Shown piece by piece: positions 29,930-39,091 of a stretch of DNA of 50,000 nucleotides. A program made the translations under genes and the position numbers. Source of the stretch: Heyndrickxia oleronia (GTDB taxonomy: Bacteria > Bacillota > Bacilli > Bacillales > Bacillaceae_C); contig NZ_CP065424.1 in NCBI RefSeq assembly GCF_017809215.1, positions 40,001-90,000 of the forward strand, written 5' to 3'. The notes beneath the pieces are model-generated. The model saw nothing but the letters and a program-made list of their open reading frames with translations. It did not search any database and was not told the origin of the DNA. Numbering within the stretch: position 1 is the stretch's first letter; the number at the start of each line of letters is the position of its first letter.

Positions 29930-30171
29930 CTGGGTAGCTAAGAATGAAAAATAGGAAGACCAAAATAACGTACCTATATCCGCAAACATAAGGAAACTTG
30001 AGTCCGCTTAAAATAAAAAAATACTTCAAAACATCCCCTCTTCTTTCATTGAGTTTATGTTCCACACAATTATGATTCATATTGTTCTTTTTTTACACTG
30101 CTTGTCATAGATATATTACAAAGCTTGTTCAATGGATTTATTATGAACTGTGTAAGAAAGTGGGGGAGCAA
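29930..30171. other. Intergenic region between the repeat array and yabP
   Basis: No gene is seen. A SigE promoter is expected before yabP. CATAGATA (30111-30118) resembles a SigE -10, but no matching -35 lies at the right distance. TTTTTTTACAC nearby is only an AT-rich run. Confidence 0.4.
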
Positions 30172-30477
30172 ATGAATCAATATTATGATAGTTCATCAAA
30201 TAATAAAGCACCGTCCCAAGAGCATGATGTTATTATGAGGGGCCGAAAACTTTTAGACATTACTGGAGTTAAACAAGTTGAAAGCTTTGATAATGAGGAG
30301 TTTTTATTAGAAACCGTTATGGGCTTCTTATCTATTCGTGGTCAAAATCTACAAATGAAAAATCTCGATGTCGATAAAGGAATCGTATCCATTAAGGGGA
30401 AGGTATTTGATTTAGTATACTTAGACGATCACCATGGGGAGAAAGCTAAAGGCTTCTTTAGCAAAATATTTCGATGA
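30172..30477 (+). CDS. yabP: Spore cortex formation protein YabP
   Basis: The 101-residue protein belongs to the YabP/YqfC family; B. subtilis YabP is 100 residues. YabP is a mother-cell protein needed, with YabQ, for the spore cortex. The conserved stretch HDVIMRGRKLLDITGVKQVESFDNEEF identifies it in pieces (RGRKLLDITGV, FLLETVMGFLSIRG). ATG at 30172 follows GGGGGAGC; the open frame back to 30082 has no ribosome site. It overlaps yabQ by ATGA. Confidence 0.92.
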   Translation: MNQYYDSSSNNKAPSQEHDVIMRGRKLLDITGVKQVESFDNEEFLLETVMGFLSIRGQNLQMKNLDVDKGIVSIKGKVFDLVYLDDHHGEKAKGFFSKIFR

Positions 30478-31109
30478 GTTTGGCGACCCAATTTTATACC
30501 ATGCTTGCCATGATCTCTATGGGAAGCTTTTTTGGTGCCACCCTTGATACGTATAATCGATTCTTGAAACGAGGGTCTAGAAAACGGTTAATTGTATTTA
30601 TCAATGATGTTTTATTTTGGTTACTTCAGGGCTTATTAATCTTTTACATTTTATTTTTGGTTAATTTTGGAGAAATTCGCTTCTATATTTTTGTAGCATT
30701 ACTCTGTGGTTTTGCAGCATATCAGGCATTAATGAAGACCACTTATCTTAAATTATTGGAAATTTCCATTGATCTTATTGTTGCTATTGCCAATTACATC
30801 AGTCATTTATTTATGACAATTATTTATAGTCCTATAAAATGGCTAGTTATTCTACTGATAACCGTTGTTTTTTGGATGGGAAAAGCCCTTTATGCCCTTG
30901 TACAAACCATTCTTAAGGTGTTATTATTAATGGTAAAGATTTTATTTAAACCAATAATTTGGATAGTCCATCTTTTATGGCGAGCAATTCCGACATCCAT
31001 TAAAAAAATAATCGAAAAGTCTTATAATTTAATTGCAGGTATTGTGAAAAAAGCAACGAATAAAACTATATCAGGATTACAAACCATTCTTAAAATATTT
31101 AAGAGATAA
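30474..31109 (+). CDS. yabQ: Spore cortex membrane protein YabQ
   Basis: The 211-residue membrane protein has about four to five hydrophobic segments in the first 150 residues (for example FYTMLAMISMGSFFGATLD, VLFWLLQGLLIFYILFLV, IKWLVILLITVVFWMG). The tail is basic. It is required for cortex synthesis and sits in the forespore outer membrane in B. subtilis. Its ATG overlaps the yabP stop, so the two are translationally coupled; divIC follows after 38 bases. Confidence 0.9.
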   Translation: MSLATQFYTMLAMISMGSFFGATLDTYNRFLKRGSRKRLIVFINDVLFWLLQGLLIFYILFLVNFGEIRFYIFVALLCGFAAYQALMKTTYLKLLEISIDLIVAIANYISHLFMTIIYSPIKWLVILLITVVFWMGKALYALVQTILKVLLLMVKILFKPIIWIVHLLWRAIPTSIKKIIEKSYNLIAGIVKKATNKTISGLQTILKIFKR

Positions 31110-31147
31110 TTCTACTAATGAGATGTGCTTGTAAAGGAGGTATGAGA

Positions 31148-31546
31148 ATGGGTGAGAAAGCGAAGCGAAATATTGCACCAATGCAAAATGCATATATGAC
31201 ACAGCACCATGTAAAAGAAAAAGTGTTGGCTAAAAGGAAAAAATTACTATTTAGAAGACTAGCTATCTTTTTTTTACTAATGATAACCATTTCGTATATG
31301 TTGATTTCTACACTCATATCTAGAAATGACCTTCTTAGTGAAAAGAAAATGGAAAAAGAAAAACTTGAAAAGACCATCGCTCAATTAGATAAGAAACATG
31401 CATTGTTAAAGGATGAGATCGTGAAATTAAATGATGACGAATACATTGCTAAGCTGGCTAGAAGTGAATATTTTCTATCAGAAGATGGAGAAATTATCTT
31501 TAATATTCCCAAGCCTAAAGATAAGGAAGAAGATGAGTCTTATTGA
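31148..31546 (+). CDS. divIC: Cell-division protein DivIC
   Basis: The 132-residue bitopic protein has a basic cytoplasmic N-terminus, one membrane span (about residues 38-58, LAIFFLLMITISYMLISTLI) and an extracytoplasmic coiled coil (about 62-100, EKKMEKEKLEKTIAQLDKKH). This is the FtsB/DivIC architecture. It acts with FtsL and DivIB at the division septum. I chose ATG at 31148, 7 bases after AAGGAGG; an ATG at 31142 is too close to the ribosome site. Confidence 0.92.
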   Translation: MGEKAKRNIAPMQNAYMTQHHVKEKVLAKRKKLLFRRLAIFFLLMITISYMLISTLISRNDLLSEKKMEKEKLEKTIAQLDKKHALLKDEIVKLNDDEYIAKLARSEYFLSEDGEIIFNIPKPKDKEEDESY

Positions 31547-31572
31547 CACCCTTTTTTAACGTTGGCTATAAT
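31543..31572 (+). promoter_or_regulatory. SigA promoter of yabR
   Basis: TTGACA (31543-31548) and TATAAT (31567-31572), 18 bp apart, are both perfect hexamers; the -35 overlaps the divIC stop codon. Confidence 0.85.
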
Positions 31573-31620
31573 ATAGATTAAGGTTTATTTTTTATCTTTT
31601 TAAGGAGGAAATAATTTTTT

Positions 31621-32025
31621 ATGTCAATCGAAGTAGGCAGCAAGTTACAAGGAAAGGTAACAGGCATCACAAATTTTGGAGCGTTTGTCGAACTGTCAGA
31701 AGGCTCAACAGGACTTGTTCACATTAGTGAAGTAGCCGATAATTATGTTAAAGATATTAACGAACATTTAAAAGTCGGTGACGAAGTTCAAGTAAAAGTG
31801 ATCAATGTTGAGAAGGATGGCAAAATTGGACTTTCAATACGTAAAGCCAAGGAGCAAACACAAACCCAGCGTCCACGTCAAAACAAATCAAATAATAATT
31901 TTCGTGCGAAAGAAAACTTTGAACAAAAAATGGCTCGTTTTTTAAAGGATAGTGAAGATCGTTTGTCATCATTAAAACGTAATACAGAATCAAAACGTGG
32001 TGGCCGTGGTGCTAGACGTGGCTAA
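31621..32025 (+). CDS. yabR: S1-domain RNA-binding protein YabR
   Basis: The 134-residue protein has an N-terminal S1 domain (residues 1-75, VGSKLQGKVTGITNFGAFVE, GLVHISEVADNYV) and a basic C-terminal tail ending KRGGRGARRG. The family (general stress protein 13-like) binds RNA and may associate with ribosomes; the detailed role is unknown. AAGGAGGAAATAA precedes the ATG. It has its own strong promoter and terminator. Confidence 0.9.
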   Translation: MSIEVGSKLQGKVTGITNFGAFVELSEGSTGLVHISEVADNYVKDINEHLKVGDEVQVKVINVEKDGKIGLSIRKAKEQTQTQRPRQNKSNNNFRAKENFEQKMARFLKDSEDRLSSLKRNTESKRGGRGARRG

Positions 32026-32064
32026 CTTGCTGTCTATTTATATATAGCAGGTGAACGTAATGAA

Positions 32065-32098
32065 AAGGTAGGACTATTGATTAGGCCTACCTTTTTTA
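32065..32098 (+). terminator. Terminator after yabR
   Basis: The stem AAGGTAGG/CCTACCTT is followed by TTTT. Confidence 0.88.
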
Positions 32099-32135
32099 TA
32101 TATAAAAATATTCTTGCTAGGAAATTAGATGCATA

Positions 32136-32173
32136 AAAAAAGGGAATCAGCATATATGCTGATTCCCTTTTTT
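32136..32173. terminator. 38-bp perfect palindrome terminating the tRNA operon
   Basis: AAAAAAGGGAATCAGCAT and its exact complement meet without a gap, giving a hairpin usable on both strands. It lies just downstream of the leftward tRNA-Glu gene. Confidence 0.88.
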
Positions 32174-32179
32174 GTATGA

Positions 32180-32251
32180 TGACCCGTACGGGATTCGAAC
32201 CCGTGTTACCGCCGTGAAAGGGCGGTGTCTTAACCGCTTGACCAACGGGCC
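32180..32251 (-). tRNA. tRNA-Glu (anticodon TTC)
   Basis: The minus strand reads GGCCCGTTGGTCAAGCGG at the 5' end and ends GTTCGAATCCCGTACGGGTCA. Acceptor GGCCCGT/ACGGGTC, D, anticodon (CCTTTCACGG, anticodon TTC) and T stems all pair. CCA is not encoded. It is transcribed after tRNA-Met from a shared promoter. Confidence 0.95.
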
Positions 32252-32267
32252 ACTCTAATAATTTTTA

Positions 32268-32341
32268 TAGCGGCGGAGGGGATCGAACCCCCGACCTTAC
32301 GGGTATGAACCGTACGCTCTAGCCAGCTGAGCTACACCGCC
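32268..32341 (-). tRNA. tRNA-Met (anticodon CAT), elongator type
   Basis: The minus strand begins GGCGGTGTAGCTCAGCTGG and ends GGTTCGATCCCCTCCGCCGC. The anticodon loop contains TTCATAC. The paired first acceptor base and the overall match to B. subtilis trnSL-Met indicate elongator rather than initiator tRNA. An isoleucine (lysidine-modified CAU) identity cannot be fully excluded by eye. Confidence 0.9.
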
Positions 32342-32373
32342 GTAAAACAAGTTACTTTAAAAGCACAATTTCT

Positions 32374-32402
32374 ATAATACAGAGCGATTTAAATTATGTC
32401 AA
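32374..32402 (-). promoter_or_regulatory. SigA promoter of the tRNA-Met/tRNA-Glu operon
   Basis: On the minus strand, TTGACA (32397-32402) and TATTAT (32374-32379) are 17 bp apart. Confidence 0.82.
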
Positions 32403-32528
32403 TATATTTTTGTGAGGTTTTTAAAAAGCTTTAATGAATCTAAACTACATATCTATTTAAAAACTTGTTTAGTTTTTAGGCATTTCGCAGAACAAAGTCG
32501 AACTTTTCTTTCAATTCGCTTCTCTATT

Positions 32529-32561
32529 TTGACAAAGTTTTAAGCTTGTCCATTTTATAAT
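32529..32561 (+). promoter_or_regulatory. spoIIE promoter with 21-bp spacer (Spo0A-type)
   Basis: TTGACA (32529-32534) and TATAAT (32556-32561) are both perfect but 21 bp apart. The B. subtilis spoIIE promoter has the same 21-bp spacing and needs phosphorylated Spo0A. AGTCGAA (near 32497) and TTTGACAAA resemble 0A boxes. Confidence 0.82.
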
Positions 32562-32598
32562 AGACAACAACTAAATGAGATAGGGAGTTGTGTGAATT

Positions 32599-35079
32599 AT
32601 GGCAAAAATGGAACATACCTTTATTGAACCAGGACGGAATGTAAATCTAAAGGAAACAAAAGTGGAGTTTTCTAAAGGAGTGAGTCGACTTCAACTCAAG
32701 CTAGGAGTCATTTTCTTTCAAAAGGGTATTGTTTTGCTACTCATAGGTTTCTTATTGGGAAGGGCATTGATTTTATCTCACTTAACACCTTTTTCACTTC
32801 CTTTTTTCGCGTCTGTTTACATGATGAGAAGAAAAAAGTCCCCAATTGTTTTGTTTGGCTTAGCAGCAGGTTCATTAAGTATTTCGATGGGAAATGCATT
32901 TTACACACTCATATCAGGGGTTGTCTTCTTACTCATATATAAAACGATAGGAAGACTACATAAAGATGAAATAAAGGTAATTCCTTTTTATGTATTTGTC
33001 GTTTCCTTTTTATCGAAATGTGGATACTTCTATATAGCAGGTAATCAGAACATCACATTATATGATGGAATGATGGCCGCAGTCGAAGCTAGTCTAACTT
33101 TCATACTTACACTTATCTTTATGCAATGTATTCCATTAATATCACTAAGAAAAAGAAAAAAGACATTAAAAACGGAGGAAGTCATTAGTTTAATTATCTT
33201 ATTTGCCTCTGTATTAACAGGTACCATTGGTTGGACAATTTATGATTTGTCTGTAGAGCATATTTTATCTAGATATTTAGTACTTCTCTTAGCTTTTGTT
33301 GCTGGTGCAACAGTAGGTTCGACTGTAGGAGTAGTTACTGGACTTATCTTTAGCTTAGCGAATGTTTCGAGCTTTTATCAAATGAGCTTACTTGCCTTTT
33401 CTGGCTTATTAGGCGGGCTTCTAAAAGAAGGAAAAAAGATCGGTACAGCAGTAGGCTTGCTTATTGCAACATTACTTATTGGAATGTATGGGGAAGTAAA
33501 GACGCCATTGATCGTTAATATTTATGAATCATCTATAGCCATTTTTTTATTGTTTTTAACCCCAAAGTCCTTAACATCAAAGCTTGCAAAACATATACCT
33601 GGTACAAATGAATATACTCAGGAGCAGCAGCAATACATCCGAAAAATAAGGGACATTACCGTGAATAGGGTGGAGCAATTTTCATCCGTTTTCCAAGCGC
33701 TATCCAAGAGCTTCTCACAATTTGATCAGTGGAGGGAATTCGATCATGAGGATCAGGAATTGGATTATTTCTTAAGCAATGTCACTGAAAGGACATGTCA
33801 AAACTGTTTTAAAAAGGAGCAATGCTGGGCAAAAAACTTTAATAAAACCTATGATTTAATGAAAAAAGTTATATATGAAACAGATAAAGGGGAAGGGGTG
33901 ATACCTCAGAGGGTTCATCGAGAACTTGATAAGCATTGCTCTAAATCAAAAAAAGTAGAGGATGCGATTCTTCAGGAACTTACTTTTTACCAGGCAAATC
34001 AAAAGTTAAAAAAGCAGGTAAAGGAGAGCCGAAAACTAGTTGCAGAGCAATTACTTGGTGTCTCAGAGGTAATGGGTGATTTTGCAAAGGAAATACAGCG
34101 TGAACGTGAGAATCATCATAAGCAAGAAGAAATGATCCTAGATAGCCTTCAGGATTTTGGTCTTGACGTTGAACAGGTGGAAATTTATAGCTTAAATGTG
34201 GGGAATGTAGATATTGATATGACCATTCCTTACTGTAATGGACATGGTGAATGTGAAAAAATTATCGCTCCATTGCTATCTGATATTTTAGGAGAAACGA
34301 TTATCGTTCAAAAAGAAGAATGTGCATCTTATCCTAATGGATTTTGCTATGTCACTTTCCGTTCTGCACAGGCATTTGTTGTCGAAACAGGAGTCGCACA
34401 TGCAGCTAAAGGAGGGGGATTCGTTTCCGGCGACAGCTACTCCACAATTGATTTGGGAACGAGAAAATATGCAGTGGCTATAAGCGATGGAATGGGAAAT
34501 GGGGAGCGTGCTCATCAAGAAAGTAATGAAACTCTTCGTCTTCTGCAAAAGATATTGCAGTCAGGTATTGAAGAAAAGGTTGCTATTAAATCGGTTAATT
34601 CTGTATTGTCATTAAGAACAACGGATGAAATTTTTTCCACCTTGGACCTTGCAATGATTGATCTTCAGGATGCTAGTGTTAGATTTTTAAAGATTGGTTC
34701 AACACCGAGCTTTATTAAACGAGGAGATAAAGTAATTAAAATTGAATCTAGTAACTTGCCGATGGGAATGATTCAAGAATTTGATGTAGATGTTGTATCA
34801 GAACAAATGAAAGCTGGAGATCTTTTGATTATGATGAGTGATGGTATTTTTGAAGGACCGAAACATGTGGAAAACTATGATTTATGGATGAGAAGAAAAA
34901 TAAGAGAAATTGAGACAAAAGATCCTCAAGAAATTGCTGATTTAATTATGGAGGAGGTTATTCGAACACGTTCCGGAATGATTGATGATGATATGACGAT
35001 TGTAGTGGCTAAGCTTGAACATAATACACCGAAATGGGCTGCCATTCCGGCGGGAAAAGGAAAGGAAATGATTTCATAA
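32599..35079 (+). CDS. spoIIE: Stage II sporulation protein E, PP2C phosphatase
   Basis: The 826-residue protein has about ten membrane segments in the N-terminal 330 residues, a central FtsZ-interacting region with a cysteine cluster (CQNCFKKEQCW), and a C-terminal PP2C phosphatase domain (from about 590). Metal-binding aspartates are visible in AISDGMGNGERA (D630) and IDDDMTIV (about 796-798). SpoIIE dephosphorylates SpoIIAA to activate SigF and supports polar septation. Only a weak GGGAG ribosome site precedes ATG. It follows a Spo0A-type promoter with an unusual spacer. Confidence 0.96.
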   Translation: MAKMEHTFIEPGRNVNLKETKVEFSKGVSRLQLKLGVIFFQKGIVLLLIGFLLGRALILSHLTPFSLPFFASVYMMRRKKSPIVLFGLAAGSLSISMGNAFYTLISGVVFLLIYKTIGRLHKDEIKVIPFYVFVVSFLSKCGYFYIAGNQNITLYDGMMAAVEASLTFILTLIFMQCIPLISLRKRKKTLKTEEVISLIILFASVLTGTIGWTIYDLSVEHILSRYLVLLLAFVAGATVGSTVGVVTGLIFSLANVSSFYQMSLLAFSGLLGGLLKEGKKIGTAVGLLIATLLIGMYGEVKTPLIVNIYESSIAIFLLFLTPKSLTSKLAKHIPGTNEYTQEQQQYIRKIRDITVNRVEQFSSVFQALSKSFSQFDQWREFDHEDQELDYFLSNVTERTCQNCFKKEQCWAKNFNKTYDLMKKVIYETDKGEGVIPQRVHRELDKHCSKSKKVEDAILQELTFYQANQKLKKQVKESRKLVAEQLLGVSEVMGDFAKEIQRERENHHKQEEMILDSLQDFGLDVEQVEIYSLNVGNVDIDMTIPYCNGHGECEKIIAPLLSDILGETIIVQKEECASYPNGFCYVTFRSAQAFVVETGVAHAAKGGGFVSGDSYSTIDLGTRKYAVAISDGMGNGERAHQESNETLRLLQKILQSGIEEKVAIKSVNSVLSLRTTDEIFSTLDLAMIDLQDASVRFLKIGSTPSFIKRGDKVIKIESSNLPMGMIQEFDVDVVSEQMKAGDLLIMMSDGIFEGPKHVENYDLWMRRKIREIETKDPQEIADLIMEEVIRTRSGMIDDDMTIVVAKLEHNTPKWAAIPAGKGKEMIS

Positions 35080-35175
35080 AAGAGAAACATATTATAGTAT
35101 AAAATCCCTCCAATTCGTCGAAGATGGGTAATAGGAAAATGATTGGGAATCGATTGAATCAGGGAGGGGAAACCT

Positions 35176-35913
35176 TTGAAAACAGCTAAATTAAAACAAA
35201 TCTTATTAATTACAGACGGGTGCTCGAATCAGGGAGATGATCCGGTTGCAATGGCAGCTCTTGCAAATGAACAAGGGATTACTGTTAACGTCATTGGTGT
35301 AATGGAGAATGATGTAATCGATGAAAAGGGTATGAGTGAAATTGAAGGAATTGCCTTATCAGGTGGTGGTGTTAGTCAAATTGTTTATTCGCAAATCTTA
35401 TCACAAACGGTTCAAATGGTAACGAGAAAAGCAATGACCCAAACTCTACAAGGAGTAGTTAATAAGGAATTAAAACAAATTTTAGGAAAGTCTACTTCTA
35501 TGGAGGAATTACCTCCCGAACAAAGAGGTGAGGTAATGGAAGTAGTGGATGAATTGGGTGAAACAGTAGATTTAGATTTGTTGGTTCTTGTCGATACAAG
35601 TGCAAGTATGAAACATAAGCTACCAACAGTTAAGGAAGCCTTGCTGGATCTATCTTTAAGTTTAAATGCACGAATGGGAAATAATCAATTTTCAGTCTTT
35701 GTATTTCCTGGGAAAAGGAAAGATGTCGAAAAATTGCTAGAGTGGACTCCAAATCTTGAATCTTTGACTAGTGTCTTTTCAAAGCTTAGTGTAGGTGGCA
35801 TCACACCAACTGGACCAGCTATTAAAGAAGCTATGACATATTTTAAGAAAAAACGTTCTTTAAGGGGATTGCTTTCAAATGATGACGAACAATACTTTGA
35901 AGAGTCAATTTAA
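35176..35913 (+). CDS. yabS: von Willebrand A-domain protein YabS
   Basis: The 245-residue protein has a VWA-type metal-binding MIDAS motif DTSAS (residues 140-144, LVDTSASMKHKLPTVKEA) and an N-terminal LLITDGCSNQGDDPVAMAAL resembling the VWA strand. No signal peptide is seen. In B. subtilis it is a SigE-dependent sporulation gene of unknown mechanism. The start is TTG at 35176 with GGGAGGGGAAA upstream. It overlaps yabT by 35 bases, indicating coupling. Confidence 0.85.
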   Translation: MKTAKLKQILLITDGCSNQGDDPVAMAALANEQGITVNVIGVMENDVIDEKGMSEIEGIALSGGGVSQIVYSQILSQTVQMVTRKAMTQTLQGVVNKELKQILGKSTSMEELPPEQRGEVMEVVDELGETVDLDLLVLVDTSASMKHKLPTVKEALLDLSLSLNARMGNNQFSVFVFPGKRKDVEKLLEWTPNLESLTSVFSKLSVGGITPTGPAIKEAMTYFKKKRSLRGLLSNDDEQYFEESI

Positions 35914-36874
35914 TTTTCCTACTGGAACGACTGTCACAGGAAAATGGCATAAAAAAAGTTATATTTTAGTGAGGTTATTGGGGTCTGGTGCCAATGGTAT
36001 TGTTTATTTAGCAAAAAGCAATGATCGTTTTGTAGCACTAAAGATGAGTGATAACACTATGTCTGTCACTTCAGAAGTAAATGTTCTGAAAGCATTTGCT
36101 AAGGTCCAAGGGTCTGCCCTCGGGCCTTCTTTGTTAGATATTGACGATTGGGAAACGCCAAAAATGAAGATTCCCTTTTATGTAATGGAATATATCCAGG
36201 GACCGCATTTATTAGACTTCATTCAAAAAAAGGGACATTCATGGACGGGTGTATTAATGTTGCAATTATTACAGGATCTACATCGGTTACATGAAGAAGG
36301 TTGGGTATTTGGTGATCTTAAACCAGATAATTTAATTATCACTCATTCGCCAACAAAAATTCGTTGTATTGATGTTGGAGGAACAACATTAAGTGGAAGA
36401 GCCATAAAGGAGTTTACGGAGTTTTTTGATCGAGGATATTGGGGAGCAGGAACGAGAAAGGCAGAGCCTTCCTATGATCTATTTGCTCTATCAATGGTCA
36501 TAATAAACTTATTTTATCCTGCGCGGTTTTCTAAAAAGGGTGATGGTGTCGAACAATTGAAAAGGATGATTCGCAGAAAGCCAGAGATGGCTATCTATGA
36601 AAATATTTTATTTGATGCGATAGATGGTCAATATTATTCCGCATTAGACATGAGGAAAGATCTATTAAAGGTTTTGTCTAACGATACGATGAAGCCGGTG
36701 AAAAATAGAAACTCTATTCCATCAAGCAGAAGAGCAAAAGTAAATAAACAGGTGACGCCTACAAGGCAAACATCACGTAAGAAGAAGAGAGCATCACGAG
36801 TTTTTGAAACAATTGTTATTATTGTGCTCGTATCTTTTCTATACTTTATATATATATATGAACAGCTATTATAA
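35879..36874 (+). CDS. yabT: Membrane-anchored Ser/Thr protein kinase YabT
   Basis: The 331-residue kinase has a glycine-rich loop LLGSGANGIVYLA, the VALK lysine, the catalytic loop GDLKPDNL (D146) and DVG in place of DFG (165-167). A basic region (about 278-308) is followed by one C-terminal membrane span (about 310-328). In B. subtilis YabT is a DNA-stimulated kinase of early sporulation that phosphorylates RecA and AbrB. The start overlaps yabS; AGGGG lies 11 bases upstream of ATG at 35879. Confidence 0.9.
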   Translation: MMTNNTLKSQFNFPTGTTVTGKWHKKSYILVRLLGSGANGIVYLAKSNDRFVALKMSDNTMSVTSEVNVLKAFAKVQGSALGPSLLDIDDWETPKMKIPFYVMEYIQGPHLLDFIQKKGHSWTGVLMLQLLQDLHRLHEEGWVFGDLKPDNLIITHSPTKIRCIDVGGTTLSGRAIKEFTEFFDRGYWGAGTRKAEPSYDLFALSMVIINLFYPARFSKKGDGVEQLKRMIRRKPEMAIYENILFDAIDGQYYSALDMRKDLLKVLSNDTMKPVKNRNSIPSSRRAKVNKQVTPTRQTSRKKKRASRVFETIVIIVLVSFLYFIYIYEQLL

Positions 36875-36992
36875 GTGTAATGTAGAGAAAGAAAAAATGT
36901 CACAATTAAATAGATAAATTAAAGAGGATTATTGGTACAATTAGTGTATAGAATGGAAAGGTCATACTTTCGCTGAAAAGGAACGAGTATAA

Positions 36993-38396
36993 ATGTTACC
37001 GTTTGAAAGAAAAGTCGATGATTTTATTAAAACGAATACGTTGATAACAAAGGGGGATTCAGTTCTTATAGGTGTATCAGGTGGACCTGATTCTGTTGCA
37101 TTACTGCACTATCTAGTTCAAAAAAGGAATATATATAATATATCCATCCGTGCTGCACATGTTGATCATATGCTACGAGGGAAGGATTCGTATAATGATC
37201 TTCTATTTGTTCAAGAATTATGCAAACAATGGAACATTCCTTGTGAAGCAATTAGAATTAATATTCAAGAGAAAATGGGTGCCCTAAACAAAGGCATGGA
37301 AGAAACAGCCAGAATCTACAGGTATCGTTTTTTTCAGGATATTATGGAAAAATACCAGCATAATAAGCTTTTACTTGGACACCATGGTGATGACCAGATT
37401 GAAACTATTTTAATGAGATTGACTCGAGGGAGCACAGGAAAAGGAAGAGCAGGGATTCCGCTACGGAGAGCTTTCGCAAACAGAGAAATTATAAGACCTC
37501 TCCTTTGTGTTACGAAAAAAGAAATCGAAGAGTACTGCCATATTCATGATTTAAGCATAAGAATTGATTCAAGTAATTTTGAACAGGATTATACTAGGAA
37601 TCGGTTTCGATTAAATGTATTACCTTTTTTAAAAAAAGAGAATAACCATGTTCACGAGCATTTTCAACGATTTAGTGAAGAGATATTATCTGATGAAGCT
37701 TTTTTGCAGGAATTAACGTTAGAAAAAATGAATAAATTATGGAATAAAATGAAAAATGAAGTAGTGATAGAAATTCCATCTTTTATTGAAATGCCTTTGC
37801 CTTTACAAAGAAGAGGGATTCAACTAATATTAAACTATCTTTACAATGAAAATCCTTCCTTTGTAACTGCGGTACATACAGATGATATTCTTAAATTATT
37901 ATTAAGTAATCATCCATCTGGACGCTTAGATCTTCCCTTAGGTTTAAAGGTAAGGAGATCGTATCAGCAGTGTACATTCTCTTTTATAAAGGAGAACCAA
38001 AACCATACATATGAAATGAAATTGTCCTTAAACAGTGAAGTAGACTTACCAAATGGCTATTGTGTTAGGTTTCTGAAGGGAAAGGTAACTGAAAATCCTT
38101 CTTTACAGGATCAAACATGTATGTATTTGGAGGATATCCAGCTTCCCTTAGTAATTAGAAATAAGAAAGCTGGGGACCGAATGAAGGTAAAAGGACTAAA
38201 TGGATCCAAAAAAGTGAAGGATATATTTATTGATGAAAAAATCCCAAGAGAAAAAAGGGATGAATGGCCAATTGTTGTTGACCAACAGGGCGATGTATTA
38301 TGGATACCTAAGTTAAAGAAATCTACCTATGATATATTGCCAACATTTGAGCAAACTTGTTATATCTTACAATACTTTAAGCAAACATTCTCCTAG
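36993..38396 (+). CDS. tilS: tRNA(Ile)-lysidine synthetase
   Basis: The 467-residue enzyme modifies C34 of tRNA-Ile(CAU) to lysidine so that it reads AUA. The N-type ATP pyrophosphatase loop SGGPDS (residues 29-34) is clear, as are AAHVDHMLRG, LGHHGDDQIETILMRLTRGS and a C-terminal substrate-binding domain (KAGDRMKVKGLNGSKKVKDIF). ATG follows AAAAGGAACG. hprT begins 15 bases later, as in other Bacilli. Confidence 0.95.
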   Translation: MLPFERKVDDFIKTNTLITKGDSVLIGVSGGPDSVALLHYLVQKRNIYNISIRAAHVDHMLRGKDSYNDLLFVQELCKQWNIPCEAIRINIQEKMGALNKGMEETARIYRYRFFQDIMEKYQHNKLLLGHHGDDQIETILMRLTRGSTGKGRAGIPLRRAFANREIIRPLLCVTKKEIEEYCHIHDLSIRIDSSNFEQDYTRNRFRLNVLPFLKKENNHVHEHFQRFSEEILSDEAFLQELTLEKMNKLWNKMKNEVVIEIPSFIEMPLPLQRRGIQLILNYLYNENPSFVTAVHTDDILKLLLSNHPSGRLDLPLGLKVRRSYQQCTFSFIKENQNHTYEMKLSLNSEVDLPNGYCVRFLKGKVTENPSLQDQTCMYLEDIQLPLVIRNKKAGDRMKVKGLNGSKKVKDIFIDEKIPREKRDEWPIVVDQQGDVLWIPKLKKSTYDILPTFEQTCYILQYFKQTFS

Positions 38397-38411
38397 GAGG
38401 CAAACATTTTA

Positions 38412-38957
38412 ATGAAACAGGATATTGAAAAGGTATTAATTAGCGAAGAAGAAATACAACAAAGAACAAAAGAATTAGGCAAAGAATTGTCACTTGAATA
38501 TAAGGATCGATTTCCTTTGGCAATTGGGGTTCTAAAAGGCGCAACATTATTTATGTCTGATTTATTAAAACAAATGGATACTTACTTAGAAATGGACTTT
38601 ATGGATGTTTCAAGCTATGGTAAATCTATGGTATCTTCTGGAGAAGTGAAAATTTTAAAGGATTTAGATACTTCTGTAGAAGGAAGAGATATCTTAATTA
38701 TCGAGGATATCATTGATAGCGGTCTTACATTAAGCTATTTGGTTGAGTTGTTCCGTTATCGTAAGGCAAAATCGATAAAGATTGTCACTCTTTTAGACAA
38801 ACCTTCTGGAAGAAAAGCAGACATTCAAGCTGATTATGTAGGATTTGATGTGCCTGATGCATTTGTTGTTGGTTATGGATTAGATTATGCTGAGAAATAC
38901 AGAAATCTTCCATATATTGGCGTTTTAAAACCTGAAGTGTATAACAAAAGTGAATAA
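38412..38957 (+). CDS. hprT: Hypoxanthine-guanine phosphoribosyltransferase
   Basis: The 181-residue purine-salvage enzyme converts hypoxanthine or guanine with PRPP to IMP or GMP. The PRPP-binding motif [17 protein letters not shown] is visible near residues 96-112, with [12 protein letters not shown] and DVSSYGKSM earlier. AGGAGGCAAAC precedes the ATG. It lies between tilS and ftsH, a conserved order; the B. subtilis enzyme also forms a regulatory complex with TilS at ftsH. Confidence 0.95.
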   Translation: MKQDIEKVLISEEEIQQRTKELGKELSLEYKDRFPLAIGVLKGATLFMSDLLKQMDTYLEMDFMDVSSYGKSMVSSGEVKILKDLDTSVEGRDILIIEDIIDSGLTLSYLVELFRYRKAKSIKIVTLLDKPSGRKADIQADYVGFDVPDAFVVGYGLDYAEKYRNLPYIGVLKPEVYNKSE

Positions 38958-39022
38958 GTTTAAAATAAAGGGTATATGAATAAAAGTTATGTGGTGAGGA
39001 AGATTCTATCCATATATGCAAA

Positions 39023-39050
39023 TTGTTGTAAAGTTAAGAATTTCTATGAT
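39023..39050 (+). promoter_or_regulatory. Possible SigA promoter of ftsH
   Basis: TTGTTG (39023-39028) and TATGAT (39045-39050) are 16 bp apart. The -35 is poor; position just upstream of ftsH is appropriate. Confidence 0.45.
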
Positions 39051-39091
39051 ACTATTGAAGATAGTTTTTTGATCGTGGGAGGAGGTAAGGA

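Noticed and set aside
30082..30171. N-terminal extension of YabP
   Set aside because: No ribosome site, non-conserved residues; ATG at 30172 has GGGGGAGC upstream and gives the family length.
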